From positions 1-64,000 of the forward strand of contig VXAI01000190.1 of assembly GCA_013399305.1 (NCBI GenBank): 64,000 bases of DNA, written 5' to 3'. The position numbers and the translations under genes were made by a program. The notes under the pieces were generated by a model that was not told the origin of the DNA, ran no database searches, and saw nothing but the letters and a program-made list of their open reading frames with translations. This DNA comes from Rostratula benghalensis (lineage: Eukaryota > Chordata > Aves > Charadriiformes > Rostratulidae). Shown here one piece after another: positions 38,494-49,400 of this stretch (positions are counted from its first letter, which is position 1; every line of letters starts with the position of its first letter).

Positions 38494-41400
38494 AGGCAGC
38501 AGTATAATTTGAAACCACTGATGTTTGGGCATGCAATAACATTTCCACACCAAGATCCCTGGCCACCAGCCCTAAAAAATGACCCTATCTTGTAGTGACA
38601 TGCCTCAGACAACACAGATGAGTTCCTTTCCACAGCAAGCACTAGTACATCATCCTACTCACTCTCCTGATGTTTCTGCAGCTCCTTTCATGAGAGGGTA
38701 TCAGACCTCCTTACATGTTCATTCTCCTTCCAAACCCCCTTACACATGTGTTCTCACTGCTTGTTGGAGTAACATGTAACAGATTTTTATTTTCAAAGCA
38801 AGTGGGCAATAAAACAAAAAGAGTTTCCAGTTTTTCCAGCACTTGCTGTGCTTTTTCCCAGCCTCTGGACCAGCTGCCATGGTGCAGATGGCAGGATGGG
38901 AAATAAGATTGAAGAGTAGAAGAGATGTTACCAGGCTGTGCTGCCAGCCTGCATGGCCCAGAGGGTTTTGCATCTTTCAAAGCCTTTGCATTTCAGCTCA
39001 GTAACCTGTGGGGCTTGTCATTTACCTCTTGTTGCTACTGTCAGATTGAAAGACACCATGAGGAATAAAGCTGACAACATATTGTTGTCAGTCTCTGCTG
39101 TCCCCAGAATCACAAATCCAAGAGAAACAACTGTCTGTAGATACTTGTTTACACAGAAGTAACAGATGGACATGAACCGTACAATCATATGGTGCCCTCC
39201 CTCTTTTCAAGCATTAAATGATTGTGAAATCTGCAGCCAGGGGGTTCAATATTGATTGCTTTCCCTCTGTTGTGAATTTTAGCATGCTGACTGTTTAGCA
39301 CAGAATTATCTACACTGCCTTAAACCTCGCACTTTCTCAGAATCAGAGAACTCTGAAGGGCCCTGAAGATGTCTCCAGCCACAACTCATGGATTGGCCTC
39401 ATCAAGATGGATATAGCATTCAACGCTTTATGTAGTTATCACATTCTTCCAAGGGAGATCTCAAAGTACATATTTCTGAAACATGACAGTAGATATTTGT
39501 CTAATCTTTAGTGACTTCACTTTGTGATCTAAGCAGATCACATATTCCAGAGCTAAACTATCCCTGTGCTTGAAATGCTTTGCTTGTTTTCCACTTTCCT
39601 GCACTGTAATCCCACTGCTTCTTGTATCCAGAGTAGATATGGAGAAAGTGTGCTCCTTTCTTGTTCTAGTTACTTTTTATGTACTTGCCCTTTGCAATTC
39701 ACACTAACTCACCTAATGCCCTTAATCTTTGCTGTAAGATCATGTATTTTGACCAGACATGCTAGTTTCTAGGCTTTTTCCCCTGCTGTCTCACACCTTT
39801 TCTTGAAATGCAGGGTCTGAGACTATCACCTAAAGCTGGACTAATATGATAGCATAGAAAAATCACTTCAGCATTCTCTTATACACTGTGTCATTTTTCC
39901 AATAGTGTGATCCTGATGATTCAAACTCGGGCTATGGTTCTCTGATAGCTCTAAGGGTGATGCAGGAGGAGAGAGGGGCCAGCAAACAAGGAGGGAAGAA
40001 TGCAGCCATAAGAGTAACATACTTTTTTCTTTTTTTTTTGATAGTGGGAGCACAGCCAGGGTGTGATAAACAGATACAGGCAGTGGTGACAGCCCAGCAG
40101 GTATTTAAAAGCATTTTGCTGCCACCTAGTACTCTGTAGTAGTAGAAGCACAACTCTTTGGAAAAGGACTGAAAAGAATAATAACATACAAAAAGAGCAC
40201 CAAAAGAGACCCCAGCTCCAAGGATGTAACATCTAACATGAACTTCACGTGTCAAAAACAGAAGAACAAATTATGTGAGATGGTTCCTATGTGTGGGACA
40301 CCACTGTCCATATGGAAATGAGATCCATCATATATCAGTGTTTCTGTGAATGTGGATTGCTTTTCTAACTTGCTCTAGAACTGTAACCACAGGGAATTAG
40401 ATTATTTAACTCTTTACTTCAGTACTTTTGAAACACGCTGGTCAGTAATTCAAGTATCTTCTAGTCCATGAACTTCTCTCAAGCAGCTGTTTTATAGTAC
40501 TGTCTGGCAGCCTGGATCCAGCCAAGCTCAGCGTTCCGGTCGAGCTGTGAAATGTGTTGGTCAAAATGTTGTCTCTGACACAACCCAAGGGCTTGTCAAA
40601 CTATCTTTGCTCTTTAGTCCTCCTCCATTTGAAACCTAGGTAAAAAGCCTCTCATCAACACATCATGGATAGTGTCCTATATGGACTGTGTGTGTCAAAA
40701 TAAGTGTCCCTTGAGTAGCACTTTTGACATATCCTTGGCACTGAGAACCCTAGAAATTATTTTTGGGTTCCTAAAAATCCATTCATACATTTCACCTTCT
40801 AAATCATGAGTAGAGAGAATTGCTATTCTTTCCCGCATCAACACAGACAAAACCCTTCACACGTTGCTGAGGGACATGAGGAGTAAATGTAAGAGTAACG
40901 TAAACTGTGTAAGTTCTTTCCCTGAAACTTAGCATTTGTGAGACACACACATTACTTTAACAAAGCAGTTAGATATACAAATGGAAAAGACCTCAGCTCA
41001 TTGTTCTTTCAAGTATAAGCAGTTCTTTTTGTTGCTGTATAGACCGTGTTCTATTTCTGTTGTGGCTACCTGACCAAAAATAAATTTCTGGCAGAATACC
41101 AAATACAAATCCTTCATCCTGACATATTTTTTTTACAAATGCTTGTTGCATGTTACCCACCTACAGCCCCAAGAGAAGCTGAGATGTGCATGAGTGGATG
41201 CACAGATGCAAATCTTAGTAAGAGCTGTTGATTTTGTGTCTTTTCCTCTCGGGAACTAAGTTGCAGTGCTTTTGCAGAGCTCCACTCATCTAGGGAGAGC
41301 GATAAAAATTCTAGGATTAACACACAATATGTTTATCTTTAAGAAGGTACAAGCGCTTCTTATGCACTGAGAGATTTTGACCTTTCAGATAAATTGCCTT

Positions 41401-44400
41401 CAGCACAGTAATATCAAATAAGGACGTTCCATTTAGTTCCACACTGTGATTCCATTTCTGCAAACTGACATGCTTGGAAAAGGCTCTGTCGCCTGTCTGC
41501 ATCTACAGGCAACAGAATGTAAAGGGACTTTGTTTAGTCTACATGACCAGGAGCCTTGGCTTTGTATTTTATGTATAATTTAAATCCTCCACAAAGTGTC
41601 TTGTTTTGTTTTGCCTTTATTTTTATTTCTCATTTGGAAGTTTAAACTGTTGCCACAGGGATCTAAAACATCTGTTGTTTTTTAGCACAGGGAATGATGG
41701 ATATTTTCTGCTTGGTGGGAGAGAGTTATTGAATAAAATTATAAAATAAAATTGACTGACCTATGAATTAGAACCAGCTTCAGAATTGAAATACATCTAT
41801 ATATTTCACACAACCTTTTAAAAGAAAATAGTTATGAAATCTGTCTTAGATAAATATAAATTACAGATACAGGAAAAATAATATTTGTCATTAGCAGTTT
41901 TGAAGAAAACCAAAATATTTATGAAGTCCCTCACTTTTCAAAAATAAGTTTTGGAAATTGTGTATGGACATAAAATGCAATTTAGAAATAAATGGCTGAG
42001 TAGAAATTAAGCTACTTTCTAGTTTTCCTTTTTTTATAGTTCTTGTGCTTACTGGGAAATGATATTCACTTTTATCCAAGAACAATGTTACAAACTTACC
42101 TGGGCTAAACTTATACGTAGTATACGGTATGTGTACTCCAATGTGAGAATATTCTATTATGCTGTTTAGTTTTTGGTTTACCTTAGAGAAAAACATTAAT
42201 GATAGGTGCTATTTGGTACAGATTGAAATGTCTCTTGTCATCATTAAAAAATGTCTCCTTTTTTATAGTAAGGGTAAGAACGTGGCACTGCAGAGGAGCG
42301 CAGGTCTTTTGAAGTATCTTTCTATCACACTCTATATTGCTAGTTACTAAAAGCCTGTAGGCTTGACCTCATGCTAAATAATGATGCTGGTGGGCCTGAC
42401 TGAGAGCAAAGACAACAGCTCCTAGGGACAACTCTGAATCCATAACATAACCACGCTTGTTGGCCCATGAAAAAGTTGTTAAGGGCCAAAGCAGTCCCAA
42501 CCGTACCGAACTATAAAACATCAGTATGTTTCCATATCCCAGGGTTATGTATGTGTTTGGCTTGCCACAGCAGAGGGAAATAACAGCTCTTGGAGAGCAG
42601 CAACAAAAGAGTAGGTCACTTTTGCATTGATTACCTGCCATGTTCCCTGTTGTCATAGCATGGGGAGGAGGAGAGTTGTATAATCAATGTGGTCTTCCTG
42701 TCACCTTAAGAGTCCTTACAAAATTATACCCCAAGAGAGTACCAATGAAAAGTACCAATAAGAGCATGGTGGTAGGATCCTCAAACCAGTGGCTTTTCAA
42801 GTCATGGTTTTGTTTGTAGGCATATAGTTTTAACAAGCTCTTATCTGGTTATTATCTAGAAGATAATTAACCACAGTTCAAACACAAATGAAGCAACTCA
42901 TTTAGACAAAGACTTGGGTTTTATGTTGCATTACTACTTGAATTTATCTCTAGAAGATCTAACTTGATTCTCTAAGACAACTTTAAAACCAGAACTCTGC
43001 TTCATGACGCTGATTTTGATTCAGCAAATCTGGAGCCTAATTCTGGTTTCACAGTAAAGATTGACAGAAACAATCCTAGTGATTAAATAGCAAAAGTATA
43101 CATAGATTAAAGTGTGCTATTCAGTTGTAAATTAAGACAGTTTTGCCTCATGGAACGAATTTATTTGCTAATTATTTTAAACTAGTTTGACCAACCTTGT
43201 TTGTCAAAATATTTAGAAAAAGAGTATTATGACTCTTTTCTTAAAGAGTCACTTTTTTAAAAAAAAAGAGGACCTTTTTTTAAACAAAGTATTTCACAAA
43301 CTTATTAATGTAAAAATGCTTCATTTCATATTCTAAAAGTTGAGGGAAAATTTGAGGAAAAAAGCTAACAAAATATGACTGACATTTCTAATAGAGTAAG
43401 AAAACAGACTAAGGTGACTTTCAGCATCAGCATCAACTCCCATCTTCTGCTATTAGAGGCAGCTAATCCATTTCATTTATGGATTTACTGAGATTTATTC
43501 TTGTTTGTGTAAAATATTTTTATACCAAATATTTTTTCCCATTTTATACTAAATCAGGATAACCACGTAAAAAATGCTTAAAATCAATATGTGTTATTGC
43601 TAATTTCTAAATTTAAGTACCTCATGTCTCTTCTCTTGAAGAATCCTCTAAATTTCTGAGATTATTGGCCTTACGTATGCTTATCAATAAAATAAAACTA
43701 ATGCTACACTGACAACCAAAGATCTTGATTAGATGTACAGAAAATTTACCTGAGTTTTTATATTTTAATTTGCATTTGCTAAGAGTTTGTAAATTATCAG
43801 GATTTTTAAGAACGAAAAATAATGTACCATAAACCATTAATTATGGAAATACCATGTTCTAGGTATTAATACCCAGCCCAGAAGAAAAAAGGTAAGATGT
43901 GCTAGTGTACTGGAGCCATTTTTTTTACTATGACTGCTACAGTCTTATTTGAAAAAGGTAATAAACTGTAACTGCATATATCAGGTTGAGTTTTTTTCTT
44001 CAGTTCTTCTTTAAAAAAATGAGCTTTATACATTATTAGCTAAACACATATCACTATAAAACAGGAGAAAAGAGACTGCTCATTTCATCTTTATTCAAGA
44101 GATTATTTTTTCTAACCCACTTATTTGTAAGATCATGATGGTACAGAGAGTAATGTATTTTATTCTTTATGTAAAATAAAATACATTTTCATTAACACTG
44201 ATTATGAATTTTTAATGGGTATGATGTCTTTTTTTCTGTTCTCAGTATCACATATCTATATAAAGAATTAATTTAACCAGAAAGAAAATATTTTTAGGAA
44301 AAAAATTAAGTAAAACAAAGAAAATCTAATTAAACAAATTACTGCAACAACTAAATGAATAATTTTCTTGGCTTCAAGCCTCTTGAGTGTCTTACTACAA

Positions 44401-45122
44401 TGCCTTATTAATATTCTCAGTTATTAATATTATTAATAACATAGCAGTGAAACTTTGAAGTGGGTTTAATATCCTATAAATTTTTGCAGCCAGCCATAAA
44501 CTATCCTGAATACATATGTTCTGTAAAAATTAAAAAAAAAAAAATAAAAAAAATTCCCAGTTATCCTAGCTGTAGTGAGTTCTTTTCACCATCCTCTGTT
44601 TGCCAGAATAGGGTATCTCACTGATAATACACTGTGAGCTGTAATGCAACACAGAAAATAACACAGAATAGATATACATAACATGAATAGATGTATTAAT
44701 ATATTTTTGGGCAGAAAACTTACTGGTATGGAAAAAAATATCTGACCACAGTCTGCTAAAAATTAACTACAGCTTGTAAGAACATTCAAGTTCAACTTTA
44801 GTCACTTTGAACTCAGCCAAAGTAAATTTGACAGTTTAGGTGATGTCCGGGTGGCAAAAGTAAAAAGTTGTGTTTTTATCACTCTGAGCTGTAAGTATGG
44901 TTATACAATAATTCCAGCTTGGAAATACTATTTCAGATCTACATGATTAATAACTGAAATTTAACGATACATCATATTGATATGACTTAGCCTTTGGAGA
45001 GTAGGATACTTTGACCTCTCGACAGGAATCTGAATGCTGCAAATATAGTTTCAGATAACTCTGAGAGTTCTGGTGTCAATTTCAGTGTTTTCTCTTCTGA
45101 AATGCTTGCTTGGAACAGATCC

Positions 45123-45151
45123 GCAGCATCAGCAGCCTGGGCTGATGCTGC
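45123..45151. repeat. GC-rich stem-loop, 11-bp perfect arms
   Basis: Arm GCAGCATCAGC (45123-45133) and its exact reverse complement (45141-45151) are separated by AGCCTGG. The local GC content is clearly above that of the flanks. Confidence 0.92.
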
Positions 45152-45163
45152 ACTCCCCCAAAC

Positions 45164-45171
45164 TGACGTCA
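45164..45171. promoter_or_regulatory. Consensus CRE palindrome TGACGTCA
   Basis: A perfect CREB/ATF octamer, which contains a CpG in a CpG-poor region, 13 bp after the stem-loop at 45123-45151. The site is exact, but occupancy is unknown and no promoter was identified nearby. Confidence 0.5.
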
Positions 45172-45734
45172 GCCATTCCTGTAACTCTAGATTGAACCAG
45201 AGGCAGTCTGAAGGCCATCAATGTGCTTTATCCTCTTCTACTTTGTGTTCCTCTTGGCTGGTTAATCTTTTGGCTTTTGGTGGCAAATTCTACCTCTTTG
45301 TGTGAGACCTTTGGGGATAAACAGAATAAAAGAAAATAGCCACAGCATTAGTGAGGCACTATTGTCTGCACGTGGACCCTATGCTAGATCAACAACTAAT
45401 CTCTTGAGATGGTTCCTGATCTGATATCAGCAGAGGAGAATATTACTGCTCGGCCAAAATAATCTCTTTTATACAAAATAGGGAAGAAATAAACTCACAG
45501 TCTGCCATCAACTACTCTGTTAAGCGACTGGGAGTAACAATTCTAAAGCTAACTTTGAAATCAGCAAAATCCTGCTTTTTAATGGAACGTGCTTTATATG
45601 CAATAAGACGGCTGGTCCAAAGAAGACTGTCTTGGCAGATCTCATTTTAATGGCAGTGAGATGCAAAATCATTGTGAATGGGAGTTCATTTTAAAATGAC
45701 ACATTAATTTAAAAGTTTTACTTCCATCTAAAGA

Positions 45735-45768
45735 CAGAATCATAGAAACACAAGGTTGGAAAGGACCT
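45735..45768 (-). mobile_element. CR1 LINE, very short 3'-end remnant
   Basis: CAGAATCATAGAAACACAAGG followed by TTGGAAAGGACCT matches the reverse complement of the last bases of CR1. It is about 120 bp from the next CR1 3' end and is a separate insertion or a duplicated tail. Confidence 0.75.
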
Positions 45769-45890
45769 ATATTTAATATGAAATAAGTTCTTCAAACAAA
45801 TTGCATCCTCCTTCCTAGTTTGGTTAAATATGTCAAATGTGGATCACAATCCCATCTACAATATAGAGCTTGAATTTAATTCTTTTTTGG

Positions 45891-46405
45891 AGAATCATAG
45901 AATAGTAGGAGTTGGAAGGCATAGAATCATAGAATGGTTTATGTTGGAAGGGACCTTAAGGATCATCCAGTTCCAACCCCCTGCCATGGGGAAACCTCCC
46001 ACTCGAACAGGTTGCTCAAAGCCCCATCCAGCCTGGCCTTGAACACCTCCAGGGATGGGGCATCCACAGCTTCTCTGGGCAACCCATTCCACTGCCTCAC
46101 CACCCACACAGGAAAAAATTTCTTTCGGTGTCTGGTCTTTGGAGATCATCCAGTCCAATCAAGAAGATATCCAGGTGCGTCTTGAATATCTCCAGAGCAG
46201 GAGACTCCACTTCCTCAATGAGCATCTTGTTCTGGTACTCTGGCACCCTCAAAGCAAACAAGTTTTTTCCTTGTGTTGAGATGGAATTTCCTGTGTTCCA
46301 GTTTGTGCCCGTTTCCCCTTGTCCTGTCACGGGGAACCACTGAGAAGAGTCTGGACACATGCTCTTGACACTCATCCTTTAGACATTTATAAGGAGTGAT
46401 GAAGT
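45891..46405 (-). mobile_element. CR1 LINE (outer), split by a nested CR1
   Basis: The extreme 3' end is at 45891-45919 (AGAATCATAGAATAGTAGG then AGTTGGAAGG). The element resumes at about 46136 with CTTTGGAGATCATCCAGTCC, then the CTTGAATATCTCCAGAG block, GTTTGTGCCC and CTTGTCCTGTCACGGGG blocks, fading near 46405. On the minus strand the last part corresponds to the ORF2 C-terminal region. The piece between (45920 to about 46135) is another CR1. Confidence 0.9.
45920..46135 (-). mobile_element. CR1 LINE (inner), nested in the outer CR1
   Basis: Begins with two exact CATAGAAT octamers (45920-45935), then the GTTGGAAGGGACCTTAAGGATC, TTCCAACCCCCTGCCATGGGG and CCTTGAACACCTCCAGGGATG type blocks, and stops after AAAAAATTTCTTTC. 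It is the best-preserved CR1 3' end in the window, so probably the youngest. The right junction is uncertain by about 10 bp (46126-46136). Confidence 0.92.
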
Positions 46406-49400
46406 AAAATGAAGTAATGTTCCTGGAAAAAGGGAACTATTGAAAAATCAGATGTTCTGCGATGTTATTCCAGAAAATAGGAAATGAAAATAGTCATTAA
46501 AAATTTTGCACACACATACTTTAGAACTCTCTGCCCATGGTCTTAAAAATATGTTGATTGATGAGATGAAAAGTGTGTAACTTTATGTAGGACTGATCGA
46601 TCCAAGCTCCAAGCAGTGGAACTTGTCACCAAGGGTTAAGTAAGAGGTATTATGGAAAGACAGTTACAAATTACGAATTCAAATTCAAGAAACTGCATTT
46701 GCAAGGCGAAACATTGAATGTTTTTGGGGAATATTAACATTTTTACCTGTTATAGTTTGCAACTATATGCTGTAGTAGGTGACACTTCTTACTGCACTTG
46801 TACTTAGAAGTCTGACTGGATCTGACAGGGCTGCTGCTGCTACTACTTTGTGAGATACAAAGCAGCACTAACACTTTTACCAGCATTTTACCAGCACCAC
46901 AAATGCACAACCACGTCATGGCACTGTTTTTTGTCATCCTTTCCATCAGAATGGACAAATGCTAGTGCAGGCAGCATGGCACAGCCCTTCTCACCTCCTC
47001 TACCCACTCAGTGCCATTCAGGTTCTGTGCTCCAGACCAGGCTGTCTTCATAGGCAGAGGCAAGAGCTTTAATTAGACCAAGATACATCATGCTAAAAAG
47101 TAGTCAAGCTTTCCGGCTTGCAGGTCTGAAATAGAAGCAGCAGACTCCAAAGCTATATTCAAGACAAGTAAAATTACAGTGTGAGAACAGGACATGAAAG
47201 AGAAACAATAAAGTTGTTTCTCCAGAGGAAAATGAGAAAGAAAAGCTATTTACTACTTCTGGAATATGAAAGGTAAGTCAGGGTTAGGTTGTGTAATATA
47301 ACACAGAAGTACTATTTCTATTGAATTTTGGCATCCATCAGGGTTATGAATTTTGGTTCCCAATCTCATTTTTGGAAAATGCTCCTTAGTTCTCTGATGA
47401 CCCAAATTAAAATGGGTATAGAGTAAGTGTTTTGTAAATGACATCCCTTACTTGTAACTGCAAACTTTGAACTCTCTATTAATTGCATGGAGACAAATAA
47501 TAGGGAAAAAAAAATAATAGTTGTGAGGCAAAAAACTGTTCAGGTAGAGAAGACAGAGACTGGAGTCAGGATAGCATAAAGCAGAGAAAAAAACCAACAA
47601 ACATACAAACTGTGGTAAAGTAATGTTAATGTAGTAGGGATTGTGTTTCAAATCAAATGAACATATATATACATGTGCATTTAAGAGGAGAAAAAAAGTT
47701 TATGTGTTTACAAATAATTGACTAGAATGTATTGTAAAATTGTTACTTCTTTTTCAGCTTATAAAATATATATTGGTTTACATCATATTAAATATAAACC
47801 TTTTCTTACATACAAAATTACTGAAAATATTCAATCCACAAAAGCTCTTCATTTTTTACCAAAGGTTGTACTGATCCATTGAAATACAAAGGAAGCCTCA
47901 AAAAGGATTGTTTGGGAGCATGAGTTTTAAGTTGGAATGAAAAGATAGCTTTTGTGAATAAAGAATTGTTTCATCTTGAAAACAGTACAGAAATTGAAAG
48001 GCTAAAGATGCTATCAGTTGCTTCTGGACCACAGACATCAGAAAGACTGATTTATTTTATAAGGCTGAGTTGCAGAATGTTGTGATAATAAGACAAGGTT
48101 ATCCATTCTTCCCTTCATACTCACTGCATGCTGTTCAAAAATTATTCCTCTTTTGTGTACGTGCTGTCTTTTTCAAATTTACATTTCATTCTTATTCTTC
48201 CTGAAAGAATCAAAAATTGTTGCATTTTCCATTGTGAAATTATTCTAATGGGAAATTGTCACCTCTCTCTCTATATATAGTGGAATACTTATCTAAGACT
48301 TATCTTACAAGGTTAAACAGTCAGAAAGAGAGGAAAAAGCGAGAGACACTAGTTAGCTCTCTTAGGAGGTATATGCAGGAGCCAAGACAGAGGCTGAATC
48401 AAGTAAATATAAACTCTATTTTTTTTTTTTTTTCAGTCTTAAAAAACTGGTAGGAATGCATAGCTTAATGTCTGTATAGGTTTGAGCCATCCCAAAAGTC
48501 ATTCATCAGATGGAAATCTGTTAGGTATCCATGCACAATGTATAGTTTGGAGCCATCCAGTGCCAAAAGCAGAGGTTGATCAACCCATTAGTTCTTCAGC
48601 CTCTGGTGTTTCTTCAGACCATGATGAACAATAGCCCGTGTAGCTGCTGTGCCCTGTTCACTTTCTGCTGCATTACTGTCTCTGGACATCTTGCTGATAA
48701 GCATGAAGCAAGAGTGATTTTTCAGTGTTTAAAAAGTGGGCTGGAAAAATAATTGGAGCATGTTTTCCTACTGTCATTGTCAGTGCTGCTTCAACTCATA
48801 ACCCTCTCTCAAATCAGAAAGGATTCAGCAAAGGCTAACAGTTCTATCTGTGGGTTGCTGAGAAAGGAAATGCAATAAAAGAATGAAGTATAACATTATT
48901 TATGTTACATTTACTGACTGCCCAGCATAATTTACTATAGGGATCGAACAAGGTTAACATTTACTAAGTTAGCTAGGGGCACAGCATCACAACTTGCCAT
49001 TTTACATGCTGGGTAGCCAAAACATTAGGTTTAAAATAATATTTTTGTCTGTTCAGTGTGTTAAAGTACTCTTCAAACATGACAAAGAGACAAAATGCTT
49101 CCTCAAAAGACATAAACCAAATACAATATCAACAGCTGGCAGCAGCAATGCTCCATATCATAGTCTTCCAGCATTTCACTACCCTGTAGCCCAGCCCTAA
49201 CTCCTCCCCAGTTCTGACTAAGCTTTTCCTTTTCACCTTTTCATCACTCTGCCACTTTATTTTAGTGTCAGTGTAAGTCACTTACTTTGTAAATCATCAG
49301 ACTGTTTTCTCCAAGAGATACCACAGCAGGAAAGTCTGTCAGATCATGGCAGTCCTAAGCAATCTGGGCACCTGCCCTTCAGACTCAAGCCATGCTGCTG

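Larger units (their letters stand above)
37881..45734. other. Non-coding sequence, no gene seen
   Basis: About 7.9 kb without a recognisable gene. It includes a hairpin with 15-bp arms (38456-38493), a possible but very weak CR1 3' remnant near 39339-39380, a 9-bp-arm hairpin (43230-43251), an AT palindrome (44420-44440), an A-rich run (44529-44552), and a GC-rich stem-loop next to a CRE (45123-45171). Minus-strand frames around 39932-40255 are hydrophobic low-complexity products of pyrimidine-rich antisense sequence and are not called. Confidence 0.55.

Noticed and set aside
39339..39380. Possible CR1 3' end (CAGAATCAGAGAACTCTGAAGG)
   Set aside because: Only the first about 20 bases resemble CR1; the diagnostic TTCCAACC-type block is missing, so it was not listed as an element.
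39932..40255. Minus-strand frames of 93 and 107 codons, hydrophobic and Cys/Leu/Phe-rich
   Set aside because: Composition follows purine-rich plus-strand sequence read in antisense; two frames overlap and neither resembles a known membrane protein.
46055..46375. Several frames of 70-92 codons on both strands
   Set aside because: They are fragments or antisense shadows of the nested CR1 elements.
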